A stretch of DNA of 64,000 bases from Stenotrophomonas maltophilia (GTDB lineage: Bacteria > Pseudomonadota > Gammaproteobacteria > Xanthomonadales > Xanthomonadaceae): the NCBI RefSeq assembly GCF_004684085.1, contig NZ_SRHZ01000024.1, forward strand, positions 186,001-250,000, given 5' to 3'. Below, piece by piece: positions 55,432 through 63,711 of this stretch (position 1 is the first letter of the stretch; each line of letters starts with the position of its first letter). Under the pieces are notes generated by a model. That model was not told the DNA's origin and ran no database searches. It was given only the letters and a program-made list of their open reading frames with translations. The position numbers and the translations under genes were made by a program.

Positions 55432-55692
55432 TCAGGGTTTGTCCGGGCCTTCCGGCAGCGCCACGGAGATATCCAGTACGTCGTGCTGGCCATCCTTGAC
55501 CAGGTCGACCTTTACCGCATCGACGTCGATGTTGACGTACTTCTTGATCACTTCCAGCAGCTCGCGCTGCAGCAGCGGCAGGTAATCCGGACCGCCGCGG
55601 TTGCTGCGTTCCTGCGCGATGATGATCTGCAGGCGGTTCTTGGCGGTTTCGGCGGTGGTCTTCTTCGCTTTGAGGAAATCAAACAGGCCCAT
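55432..55692 (-). CDS. minE: Cell division topological specificity factor MinE
   Basis: The 86-residue protein has the membrane-targeting N-terminus [11 protein letters not shown], the MinD-activating stretch [13 protein letters not shown] and the dimer domain [15 protein letters not shown]. It stimulates MinD ATPase and drives the pole-to-pole oscillation. It starts two bases after the minD stop. Confidence 0.96.
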   Translation of the reverse strand: MGLFDFLKAKKTTAETAKNRLQIIIAQERSNRGGPDYLPLLQRELLEVIKKYVNIDVDAVKVDLVKDGQHDVLDISVALPEGPDKP

Positions 55693-55694
55693 GC

Positions 55695-56504
55695 TTACCC
55701 TCCGAACAGCTTGCTGAAGAAGCCCTTCTTCTCGACGTTGGTGAAGCGCATCGGGCGTTCTTCGCCGAGGATGCGCGCGACGGCGTCGTCATAGGCCTGG
55801 CCGGCAGCGGATTCGACATCCAGGATGACCGGCTCGCCCTTGTTGGAGGCGTTGAGCACGTCACCCGACTCGGGGATCACGCCGATCGCTTTCAGGCCGA
55901 GCACTTCCTCGACGTCGGCAATGCTGAGCATTTCGCCGCTTTCCACGCGCACCGGGGTGTAGCGGGTCAGCAGCAGGAAGGCCGGCACGTCCTGGCCGGA
56001 CTCGGCCTTGTGGGTCTTCGAATCGAGCAGGCCGATGATGCGGTCCGAGTCGCGGACCGAGGACACTTCCGGATTCACCACGACCACGGCGCGGTCGGCG
56101 AAGTACATCGCCAGGAAGGCGCCCTTCTCGATGCCGGCCGGGGAGTCGCAGATGATGTAGTCGAAGCCGTCGGCGGCCAGGTCCTTCAGGACCTTGCCCA
56201 CGCCTTCCTGGGTCAGTGCGTCCTTGTCGCGGGTCTGCGAGGCGGCCAGCACGTACAGATTGTCGAAGCGCTTGTCCTTGATCAGGGCCTGCTTGAGGGT
56301 CGCTTCGCCGTGCACGACGTTGACGAAGTCGTACACCACGCGGCGCTCGCAGCCCATGATCAGATCGAGGTTGCGCAGGCCGACGTCGAAGTCGATCACC
56401 GCCACCTTCTTGCCGCGCCGTGCCAGGCCGCAGGCCAGGCTTGCGCTGGAAGTGGTCTTGCCGACGCCGCCCTTGCCGGAGGTGACTACGATGATTTCAG
56501 CCAA
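55695..56504 (-). CDS. minD: Septum site-determining ATPase MinD
   Basis: The start chosen is the TTG at 56504 (AGGAG eight bases before), giving 269 residues beginning [17 protein letters not shown] with the deviant Walker A. Other signatures are [14 protein letters not shown] and [13 protein letters not shown]. The C-terminal amphipathic helix [13 protein letters not shown] anchors it to the membrane. It recruits MinC to block polar division. Confidence 0.96.
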   Translation of the reverse strand: MAEIIVVTSGKGGVGKTTSSASLACGLARRGKKVAVIDFDVGLRNLDLIMGCERRVVYDFVNVVHGEATLKQALIKDKRFDNLYVLAASQTRDKDALTQEGVGKVLKDLAADGFDYIICDSPAGIEKGAFLAMYFADRAVVVVNPEVSSVRDSDRIIGLLDSKTHKAESGQDVPAFLLLTRYTPVRVESGEMLSIADVEEVLGLKAIGVIPESGDVLNASNKGEPVILDVESAAGQAYDDAVARILGEERPMRFTNVEKKGFFSKLFGG

Positions 56505-56539
56505 AGGACTTCTCCTGATGATTCTGTTTGGGTGCTGCG

Positions 56540-57328
56540 TCAGTCCAGCGCAGCGATCTTGATCTGGTCCTGTTCCAGCCACACCTGCACGGCCTTGCCG
56601 CGCAGGTTGTCCGGGACATCGTCCAGTACCTTGTAGTGGCCTGCAATGGCGACCAGTTCCGCATGGAAATCACGGCAGAAAATACGTGCCGCGGTGTTGC
56701 CCTGGGCCCCTGCCAGCGCACGTCCGCGCAGGGTCCCGTAGATATGGATGCTGCCATCGGCGATGACCTCTGCGCCGGCGCCGACGGTGGCCATCACGGT
56801 CAGGTCGCAGTTCTCCGCGTACAGCTGCTGACCCGAACGCACGTTGCCCAGCTGCATGCGGCCAGGCTGCGGTGCGGCCGCATCGGCGACCTTGGCCACC
56901 GGCGTGGCCGGGGCCGGCTTCGGTTCGGCGCGGACGGCACGGCGCGGTTCCGGTGCGGGCGGCGGCGGGGCCGGTTCGGCCTCGGCACGCTCGTACTGGG
57001 CGCGGAACTTGGCCAGCAGCGGCAGACCGAGCTGCTGCGAGAGCAGGTCGACCGCGCTGGTGCCATAGGCCAGTGCCACCGGCAGCACGCCGGCGCTGCG
57101 CAGGCCATCGACCAGCGCTTGTGCCGTGGCCACGTCCGGCACCTGGCTGAGGCCACCAAAGTCAAGGATCACCGCCGCGCGGCCGAACAGCTTCGGCGCA
57201 CGGGTCACGCGCTCGTGCATTTCCTGCACGAGGCGTTCGACATCAAGGGTACGGATGCGCAGGTTGGCGATGCCCACCTGGCCGATCTTCAGTTCACCGG
57301 CCTGTTCGTAATCGAAATTCACCGCCAC
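56540..57328 (-). CDS. minC: Septum site-determining protein MinC
   Basis: The start chosen is the GTG at 57328, which has GGGGA seven bases before it within the end of the upstream GNAT gene. The 262-residue product has an N-terminal FtsZ-antagonist domain, a Pro/Ala-rich linker (PAPPPPAPEPRR) and a C-terminal beta-helix with GSIHIYGTLRGRALAGAQG, which binds MinD. The linker is longer than usual for enterobacterial MinC. Confidence 0.94.
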   Translation of the reverse strand: MAVNFDYEQAGELKIGQVGIANLRIRTLDVERLVQEMHERVTRAPKLFGRAAVILDFGGLSQVPDVATAQALVDGLRSAGVLPVALAYGTSAVDLLSQQLGLPLLAKFRAQYERAEAEPAPPPPAPEPRRAVRAEPKPAPATPVAKVADAAAPQPGRMQLGNVRSGQQLYAENCDLTVMATVGAGAEVIADGSIHIYGTLRGRALAGAQGNTAARIFCRDFHAELVAIAGHYKVLDDVPDNLRGKAVQVWLEQDQIKIAALD

Positions 57329-57330
57329 GC

Positions 57331-57927
57331 TCAGGTCCCCGTCGGCCGCTGTGCCTGCGCCGGCAGCTGCCGGGCACGCGTCCATGCCACATCCGGCAGC
57401 GTGTCACCGTAGGTCTCCTGGACCCACGGGTAACTGCACAGTTCCTTGGCCAGCATGCTGGCGCGCACATCGACGTGGGGCATGGTGTTCTGGCCCAGTT
57501 CGCGGAAGCCGAAGCTGCCGTGGAAGAGCAGGGCGGCATCGGCGCCATGGTCGAGGAACACTTCGCAGGTCATCTGCGGATAGCGCAGCTCGGCGAAGCT
57601 CTGTGCGTCGGCATAGAACGCACGGCCGACGCCACCACCGCGACGGCGGCTGGCGACCACGATGCGGTCGATGTAGAAGAACGGGGTGTCCAGTTGCTGC
57701 TTGAACCAGGCGAAGTTGCTGCTGTCGTGCTGGCTGTCGCTGCCGAAGCCGATCAGGAAACCGGCCAGGTTGCCGTCGCGCTCGGCGACGCGGAAATATT
57801 CAGCGGTTTCATAGAACAGGCGCAGGCGTGCCGCATCCAGGGGAAGGATGGCCAGGCCAGCGTTGTTGTTCAAAGCCAGGACGGAATCGAGCTCGTGCTC
57901 GCGCACGTCGCGGATGACAATCGACAT
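57331..57927 (-). CDS. GNAT acetyltransferase leading the min operon
   Basis: The 198-residue protein matches GNATs, with FFYIDRIVVASRRRGGGVGRAFYADA containing the acetyl-CoA loop, given here in part. Its stop is two bases before the minC GTG, and the minC ribosome site lies inside its last codons, so the genes are translationally coupled. A link of its activity to division is possible but unproven. Confidence 0.87.
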   Translation of the reverse strand: MSIVIRDVREHELDSVLALNNNAGLAILPLDAARLRLFYETAEYFRVAERDGNLAGFLIGFGSDSQHDSSNFAWFKQQLDTPFFYIDRIVVASRRRGGGVGRAFYADAQSFAELRYPQMTCEVFLDHGADAALLFHGSFGFRELGQNTMPHVDVRASMLAKELCSYPWVQETYGDTLPDVAWTRARQLPAQAQRPTGT

Positions 57928-58077
57928 TGTGACTCCGTGGGGTAACGCGGTTGGTCCATCAAAGGACCCTGCGCACGATTATTGCATGCCCGGGGTGGGC
58001 TGCGGCATGAACAGGCGACCGGGCGGGCATGACTTCCGTGGGGTGCGGGACGCAGGCCGGGCCCGTAGAGTGCTGGC

Positions 58078-59274
58078 ATGTTGGGAGTCCTCAGCCATAC
58101 ACGCGTCCTCCGCCTGGCCGGCCTGTTCACCTGGGTCATGGTCGGGTTGCCGTTGGCGTACTCGCAGATCGAGAACCTGCACAGCCGCAACGACGTGGGC
58201 GGCTGGGCGATCCTGTTGTTCGCCGCCTACCTGTCCTTCGGCACCGCCTACTACTGGTTGACCCGCACCCTGCGCAGCGACAGCCATACCACCTGGCTGG
58301 ACCGCGGTCTGCTGCTGCTGCTGACCGTCTCTGCGCTGGGGGTGAGCTTCCTCAGTGGCTCGGGTCTGGGCAGCATCCTGATGATGGTCGCCGCCAGCGT
58401 CATCCCGTGGATGCTGTCGGTGCGCCTGGGTGTGCTGTGGCTGCTGGTCAGCCAGCTGGCGGTGGCCCCGGTCTACTACATGCTGCTGCCCTTCTCGCTG
58501 TTCGAGGCGGTGATGCAGTCGCTGCTGTACGGCGGCTTCTCCATGTTCAGTTTCGTGACCAGTCTGGTCGCCCGCCAGCAGACCGAGGCCCGTGACGAGC
58601 AGCGTCGACTGAACTCGGAACTGCGCGCGACCCGCGCCCTGTTGGCCGAGAGCGCCCGGGTCAACGAGCGCACCCGCATCTCGCGCGAACTGCATGACCT
58701 GCTGGGCCACCAGCTGACCGCGCTGACGCTGAACCTGGAAGTGGCCAGCCACCTGGCCGAGGGCCAGGCCCTGGAGCACGTGAAGCGTTCGCATGGCCTG
58801 GCCAAGCTGCTGCTGGGCAACGTCCGGGAAGTGGTCAGCCAGCTGCGCGAGACCGGCGCCATCGATCTGGCTGCCGCACTGCGGCCGTTGACCGAGAACG
58901 TGCCTTCGCTGGACATCCAGCTGGAGATCGGGGACTCGCTGAACGTGGAGGACCCGCAGCGGGCCCACGTACTGCTGCGCTGCACGCAGGAGATCATCAC
59001 CAACGCCGTACGCCATGCCGGCGCGCGCCACCTGTGGATCAAGGTGTACCGTGAAGCCGCCGATCGGGTCGTGATCGAGGCCCGCGACGACGGTGTCGGC
59101 GCGGAAATGGTCAATGTAGGCAATGGCTTGCGCGGCATGCGCGAGCGCCTGCAACAATGTGGTGGCCAGCTGCAGGTCGAGACCCGTCCCGGCGAAGGCT
59201 TCCGCCTGCGGGCGACGGTACCGGCAACGCTGCCGGTGGCCGCCCTTACCAAGGTTCCTGAAGGAGTGCGTTGA
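58078..59274 (+). CDS. NarX/DesK-type sensor histidine kinase
   Basis: The 398-residue protein has about five N-terminal membrane helices (to residue 165) with only short loops, then a HisKA_3 domain with the H box RELHDLLGHQLTAL and an HATPase_c domain (CTQEIITNAVRHAGA, DDGVGAEM, GNGLRGMRERL). The membrane-embedded sensor suggests detection of a lipid or membrane state, as in DesK. The stop overlaps the regulator start by one base. Confidence 0.92.
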   Translation: MLGVLSHTRVLRLAGLFTWVMVGLPLAYSQIENLHSRNDVGGWAILLFAAYLSFGTAYYWLTRTLRSDSHTTWLDRGLLLLLTVSALGVSFLSGSGLGSILMMVAASVIPWMLSVRLGVLWLLVSQLAVAPVYYMLLPFSLFEAVMQSLLYGGFSMFSFVTSLVARQQTEARDEQRRLNSELRATRALLAESARVNERTRISRELHDLLGHQLTALTLNLEVASHLAEGQALEHVKRSHGLAKLLLGNVREVVSQLRETGAIDLAAALRPLTENVPSLDIQLEIGDSLNVEDPQRAHVLLRCTQEIITNAVRHAGARHLWIKVYREAADRVVIEARDDGVGAEMVNVGNGLRGMRERLQQCGGQLQVETRPGEGFRLRATVPATLPVAALTKVPEGVR

Positions 59275-59915
59275 TGATTCGCGTCTGCCTGGTCGACGAC
59301 CAAACCCTGGTGCGGCAGGGAATCCGCTCCCTGCTGGCGCTCGACGACGGTATCGAGGTGGTGGCCGAGGCCGGTGATGGCCGGCAGGCGGTCGAGCTGA
59401 TACCGCAGGTCCGCCCGGACGTGGTGCTGATGGACATGCGCATGCCGGTGATGTCCGGGCTGGAGGCACTGCAGATGCTGTCCCGTCAGGAGCAGCTGCC
59501 GCCGACCATCATCCTCACCACGTTCGACGACGACCAACTGGTGCTGGCCGGGCTCAAGGCCGGCGCCAAGGGCTACCTGCTCAAGGACGTGACCCTGGCG
59601 CAGCTGGTCGGCGCCATCCGCACGGTGGCCGACGGAGGCTCGCTGGTGCAGCCGGCAGTGACCCAGCGGCTGTTGTCCGGCCTGGAGCACATGCGCAACG
59701 ACTTCGTCAGCCTGGATCGGCCGGACCCGCTGACCGACCGCGAGACCGAGATCCTGCGGCTGATGGCCAGTGGTTTCTCCAACAAGGAGATCGCCAATTC
59801 ACTGGGCGTGGCCGAAGGCACGATCAAGAACCATGTGTCCAACATCCTCTCCAAGCTGGGCGTGCGCGACCGTACGCGCGCCGTACTGAAGGCGTTCGAA
59901 CTGCAGCTGGTCTGA
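59274..59915 (+). CDS. NarL/LuxR-type response regulator
   Basis: The ATG at 59274 has AAGGAG at 59261-59266. The 213-residue product has an intact receiver domain (VDDQ, phospho-acceptor in LMDMRMP, Lys in LLKDV) and a C-terminal LuxR HTH (LTDRETEILRLMASGFSNKEIANSL, VAEGTIKNHVSNIL), quoted in parts. It is the cognate partner of the kinase just upstream. Targets are not visible locally. Confidence 0.95.
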   Translation: MIRVCLVDDQTLVRQGIRSLLALDDGIEVVAEAGDGRQAVELIPQVRPDVVLMDMRMPVMSGLEALQMLSRQEQLPPTIILTTFDDDQLVLAGLKAGAKGYLLKDVTLAQLVGAIRTVADGGSLVQPAVTQRLLSGLEHMRNDFVSLDRPDPLTDRETEILRLMASGFSNKEIANSLGVAEGTIKNHVSNILSKLGVRDRTRAVLKAFELQLV

Positions 59916-60149
59916 GGAAAATCGTTCCCGGACAACAACTTGGCTGGCAGCCCCGGACCCTGGCCGGGGTTGACCCCTACTTGCCGGGTACCGGTATGCG
60001 TTACCCTTCGAATTCTTTGTCCATACAAATACGCAGCCGGCAGGGAAACCGGTGCGCCAATCCCGATAAACAATGCCCGCGAAGCCTGCTAGGATTGGCG
60101 CTTCGCTTCAATCAACCCGGCCGTGGGATCGGCCCCGGAGACTCTCTGA

Positions 60150-61223
60150 ATGACCCGTATTATCGAGTTCCTGATCGCCTTGGGGATCGTGGCTGGCCTG
60201 TTCGTCATCATTGGCGTATGTCTGCCGGGCGAGCGTCACATCACCGAAAGCATCGAGACCAACCGCAAGATGACGATCGTGTACGACACGGTCAGCAGTC
60301 TGCGCCGCTTCAAGGACTGGAACCCGCTGGTACTGCGCGATCCCGCCGTTGAACTGAAGCTGTCCGGCCCGGTCTCCGGCACCGGTGCCACCCTCGACTT
60401 CACCTCCAAGGACCTGGGCACCGGTTCCTGGAAGATCACCGAAGCCGAAGAAAACAAGCGTGTTGTGATCGCCATCGACGACGCCACCAAGGGTCACGAC
60501 AAGGTCACCACCTTTACCCTGGAGCCGACCGGCAAGGGCGGTCGCAACGTCAAGATCACCCAGGATTACTCGGTGAAGTACGGCTTCGATCTGTTCGGCC
60601 GTTATGCCGGTCTGTATGTCAGCCGCCAGATCGGCGACGACATCAAGATGGGCCTGTCGCGTATGGCCAACATGCTGGCCAGCGTTCCGAACGTGGACTA
60701 CCGCACCCCGGAAGCCCCGCTGACCGATCTGGCCATCGTCAATGTGCCGGCTGAGGATCTGCTGGTGGTCAACGCGGGCAACGTGGACCGCGGCCAGGAC
60801 AGCATCACCAAGTCCATCAAGGACAACCAGGAGTGGATCAAGCGCGTGATCGAGGCCAATGGCCTTGAAGCGGCGGGCCCGTTCCGCATCATCACCACGG
60901 ACTTCGGTCAGGAGAAGTACGCCTTCGACATCGCCCAGCCGGTGAAGAAGAAGGGTGCTGAAGGTGCCACTGCTGAAGCCCTGACCGTCAAGATCGACGG
61001 CGGTGCTCCGGTCAAGTACGTGCACGTTGCTCCGCACCGTTCGGCGCATGCGGCCTACACCGGCCACATGGCGGGTCTGGACGTGGCCCGCAGCGGCCTG
61101 CGTGCCTGGGCCGTGACCTCGGGCAACGAAGTCATCGACCGTCCGTACGAGACCTGGAAGGACGGCATCGACAAGTCGTTCACCCCGGAAGCCACGTACG
61201 ACATCTACTGGGCCGTCAAGTAA
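60150..61223 (+). CDS. Membrane-anchored SRPBCC (polyketide cyclase-like) protein
   Basis: The 357-residue protein has one N-terminal helix (IIEFLIALGIVAGLFVIIGVCL) and then an SRPBCC-type domain (SLRRFKDWNPLVLRDPAVEL, ATLDFTSKDLGTGSW). The C-terminal half (DVARSGLRAWAVTSGNEVIDRPYETW) resembles a GyrI-like ligand-binding fold. It probably binds a small hydrophobic ligand at the membrane. The 234 bases upstream hold no gene that I recognise. Confidence 0.8.
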   Translation: MTRIIEFLIALGIVAGLFVIIGVCLPGERHITESIETNRKMTIVYDTVSSLRRFKDWNPLVLRDPAVELKLSGPVSGTGATLDFTSKDLGTGSWKITEAEENKRVVIAIDDATKGHDKVTTFTLEPTGKGGRNVKITQDYSVKYGFDLFGRYAGLYVSRQIGDDIKMGLSRMANMLASVPNVDYRTPEAPLTDLAIVNVPAEDLLVVNAGNVDRGQDSITKSIKDNQEWIKRVIEANGLEAAGPFRIITTDFGQEKYAFDIAQPVKKKGAEGATAEALTVKIDGGAPVKYVHVAPHRSAHAAYTGHMAGLDVARSGLRAWAVTSGNEVIDRPYETWKDGIDKSFTPEATYDIYWAVK

Positions 61224-61254
61224 GCCTCGGCTGACCCATGTAGTGCTGGACACG

Positions 61255-61288
61255 AAAACGCGCCGCTTCCTGCGGCGCGTTTTTTTTC
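61255..61288 (+). terminator. Terminator after the SRPBCC gene
   Basis: AAAACGCGCCGC-TTCCT-GCGGCGCGTTTT is a 12-bp stem followed by more T residues, a strong Rho-independent terminator. Confidence 0.95.
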
Positions 61289-61327
61289 ATCCCGCGCCCG
61301 GCATCGGGCGCTGCGCAAGGAGCAGTC

Positions 61328-61699
61328 ATGTTCAATCTTGAACGACGCGCGCGTAAGCCCTCGCTGCTGGCCTGCCTGGGGGCGTTGCTGGCAGCGGCTT
61401 CCATCGGCCTGTCCGCCTACGCTTCGCATGGAGTGGCCGATCCGCTGGCACAGCAGCATCTGAACATGGCAGCGCTCTATGCGTTCGCACATGGCGCGGT
61501 GCTGGTGGCACTGGGGCCACGCGCGCAGGGGGCGATCGCGCACCTGGCGCTGTACGTGCTGCTGCTGGGCGTGCTGCTGTTTTCCGGCAGCCTGGTGGGA
61601 GCGGCGTTGTGGCAGTGGCCAGCGCGGCTGGCGCCGATCGGTGGCACCAGCATGATGGCCGGGTGGCTGCTGCTGGCGATCAATGCGTTGAGGCGATGA
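61328..61699 (+). CDS. DUF423 small membrane protein
   Basis: The 123-residue protein has four membrane helices and the DUF423 pattern GLSAYASHGVADPLAQQHLN and RLAPIGGTSMMAGWLLLA. The function of this widespread family is unknown. AAGGAG lies nine bases before the ATG. Confidence 0.9.
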   Translation: MFNLERRARKPSLLACLGALLAAASIGLSAYASHGVADPLAQQHLNMAALYAFAHGAVLVALGPRAQGAIAHLALYVLLLGVLLFSGSLVGAALWQWPARLAPIGGTSMMAGWLLLAINALRR

Positions 61700-61763
61700 C
61701 GGCAATGCGGTGAGCGACCGCGCACGACTCGGCCCTGCATGGGATTGTTGCGCGGTAGCTCCT

Positions 61764-61786
61764 GTAGCGCCGAGCCATGCTCGGCT
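61764..61786 (+). repeat. SMAG palindrome
   Basis: GTAGCGCCGAGC-CAT-GCTCGGCT matches the other SMAG copies. It lies between the DUF423 gene and the convergent M15 peptidase gene. Confidence 0.82.
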
Positions 61787-61894
61787 TCGAGCGAAGCGAC
61801 CCGCTTTTGTCTTTGCTCGCTTGTTTCATCCCGTCGTGGACGGGACGTGCGCGGACGGCTCCATGGAGTTCGCCTTGCGACCGCCACGAGCGGC

Positions 61895-62704
61895 TCAGCC
61901 GTTGGCCGGTCTCCAGCACCAGTGCCACGGTTCGTAGACGATCCCGTGCCGGTTGTCGCGCGGGTAGCTCAGATGGAAGCCGTGCCCGCCCGCGTGTTCC
62001 TGCAACCACGCAAATGCTGGCGTGGCCTCGAACGATTCTTCGGCAGGGGCGTCGCCCGGTGTGCCGATGTCCAGCGCGTGGCCGCTGTGGTGTTCGCTGA
62101 ACCCCGGTGCGGCATTCACCTTCAGGATCTCCGCCACGCTCAAGCCGCGCGCCAGCTTCCGTTCGAAGATGCCGAGCTGGTAGGCATGGCTGCGGAAGCC
62201 GGAGATCGCGTCCAGAGCAATGCCATCCTGCGCGGCGTGCAGGCGCATCCGTCGCCAGCCCTGTGCGGCGGCGCGGCGCAGCCACAACGGACGGGCGAAA
62301 CGGTCGCGGCCCGCGAAATGCAGCAGGCAGGGCTCCGGTTCCAGCGGCAGGCCGCTGTCGTCGGCATAGTGATGCGCATCCAGGCCCAACTGTTTAAGGC
62401 GCCGTTCCAGCCCGGCCAGCGGCAGCCACTGATCTTCCAGCGTCGCGCCGAATGGACGCGCCGCCGCTGCATCCAGCAGGGCCAGTGCTTCTTCCACCCC
62501 GGGCTCCCGAGGCAGATGCGGCACCAGCGAATGCACGCCGTGCATCAGTACCGTTGCCAGGTAGCGGCCATCGCGCTTGCGCCGCAGCACCCAGTTCGCC
62601 CGCGACAGCAGGCGAGCATCCAGATTGCTGCGCGCACGCAGCAGGTCGGCCGGCCACAGCTCGATGGCCTCGGTATTGATCAGCAGAGGGGGACGTCGTT
62701 GCAT
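61895..62704 (-). CDS. M15-family D-alanyl-D-alanine carboxypeptidase (VanY-like)
   Basis: The 269-residue protein has the M15B zinc motifs SEHHSGHALDIG and EPWHWCW, with GFRSHAYQLGIF before them. The catalytic domain takes up the last half. The first 100 residues are not a signal peptide, so the enzyme may be cytosolic or exported by an unusual route. It would cleave D-Ala from peptidoglycan peptides. Confidence 0.88.
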   Translation of the reverse strand: MQRRPPLLINTEAIELWPADLLRARSNLDARLLSRANWVLRRKRDGRYLATVLMHGVHSLVPHLPREPGVEEALALLDAAAARPFGATLEDQWLPLAGLERRLKQLGLDAHHYADDSGLPLEPEPCLLHFAGRDRFARPLWLRRAAAQGWRRMRLHAAQDGIALDAISGFRSHAYQLGIFERKLARGLSVAEILKVNAAPGFSEHHSGHALDIGTPGDAPAEESFEATPAFAWLQEHAGGHGFHLSYPRDNRHGIVYEPWHWCWRPANG

Positions 62705-62713
62705 CGCCGCAGC

Positions 62714-63307
62714 TTACTGCCGTGGCGCCGATGCGGCCACCTTGCGTAGTGCATCGAGCAGTGCCTGTGGCCGGTCCAGACTGAGCAGCAGCGTGCTGCC
62801 ATCGCTGACCGGCAGGGCCAATACGTGCGCACGGTCAGTGACCAGGGCGAATCCCTTGCCGCCGCCCTGCAGGCGGAAATGGCCGGAATGGAAGCCGGGC
62901 ATCGAATAGCCGTTGGTCTTGAAGCGGATGCCATAGCGACGGTCACGGCTGAGATCGACCAGCTCGGCCTGGTCCAGCCGCAGTTGCGTGACCGGCACGC
63001 GCCGGCGGTACATCGTCGAGCGCACGTCCAGTACGTCGCCGGCCAGTTCCACCCGGCGTCGGAAGAAGGCCGCAACCAGCCCGATACCCATCAGTGCGAT
63101 CACCACCAGGCTCCACGCCGCGCTGCCGCCCATCCGGAACCAGGGCGGCGAGAACGTGACCTCGATCCAGGGCGCAGTGGCCGGTGCCTTGTACAGCTGT
63201 GCATAAACGCACGCCACGAATGCCAGCAGCAATGGCAGTACGACCCAAAGCACCCGCAGCGGCGAGCTCTCGGCCACGTCAAACGGTTTCGGGTCACTGC
63301 CGCCCAC
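62714..63307 (-). CDS. Membrane protein with a PH-like C-terminal domain
   Basis: The 197-residue protein has two membrane helices (about 17-37 and 63-83) and a C-terminal beta-rich part (VELAGDVLDVRSTMYRRRVPV, LSRDRRYGIRFKTNGY) that looks like a bacterial pleckstrin-homology domain. I do not know its role. It starts four bases before the DUF4177 gene end and is probably part of the same operon. Confidence 0.78.
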   Translation of the reverse strand: MGGSDPKPFDVAESSPLRVLWVVLPLLLAFVACVYAQLYKAPATAPWIEVTFSPPWFRMGGSAAWSLVVIALMGIGLVAAFFRRRVELAGDVLDVRSTMYRRRVPVTQLRLDQAELVDLSRDRRYGIRFKTNGYSMPGFHSGHFRLQGGGKGFALVTDRAHVLALPVSDGSTLLLSLDRPQALLDALRKVAASAPRQ

Positions 63308-63310
63308 GGC

Positions 63311-63490
63311 TCAGGACTCCTTCTTGAACACCAGCATCGCCGGGCGCATCGGCGCCGGGATGATGACGTTGACCAGTTCCCAGCCCAGCTGGCCCTGGCG
63401 GGTCAGTTCGCTCTGGATGTCCTCGGCTTTGAGAACGCCCATCATGGACGTCTTGACCTCGATGGTCTGGTAGCTCCAGCGCTTGCTCAT
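63311..63490 (-). CDS. DUF4177 small protein
   Basis: The 59-residue product begins [18 protein letters not shown] and contains GQLGWELVNVIIPAPM, the typical GWELV motif of DUF4177. Its ATG overlaps the stop of the Arc-like gene (ATGA at 63487-63490). DUF4177 proteins are small single-domain proteins of unknown function. It is co-transcribed with the Arc-like and SPFH genes. Confidence 0.85.
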   Translation of the reverse strand: MSKRWSYQTIEVKTSMMGVLKAEDIQSELTRQGQLGWELVNVIIPAPMRPAMLVFKKES

Positions 63491-63666
63491 TCCTTGTCCT
63501 CCGGCGATGCCTTGGGTTTGGGCAGGCGTCCTGCCTTGCGCAGCGCGTCGCGCAGCACGTATTCGATCTGTGCGTTGAGGCTGCGCAGTTCGTCATCGGC
63601 CCAGCGCTGCGCCGCAGCCAGGACCTCGGCATTGATGCGCAGCGGATAGGCTTTCTTCTCACTCAT
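63487..63666 (-). CDS. Arc-like (ribbon-helix-helix) DNA-binding protein
   Basis: The 59-residue product begins [20 protein letters not shown] and has [19 protein letters not shown], the Arc/MetJ ribbon-helix-helix pattern with an N-terminal beta strand (YPLRIN) that contacts DNA. It overlaps the DUF4177 gene by four bases. It may regulate its own operon. Confidence 0.85.
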   Translation of the reverse strand: MSEKKAYPLRINAEVLAAAQRWADDELRSLNAQIEYVLRDALRKAGRLPKPKASPEDKE

Positions 63667-63711
63667 GGGGGCTCCTGGCGGGGCGGTGGGGCGCCCCGTT
63701 GCGAGTGTGGC

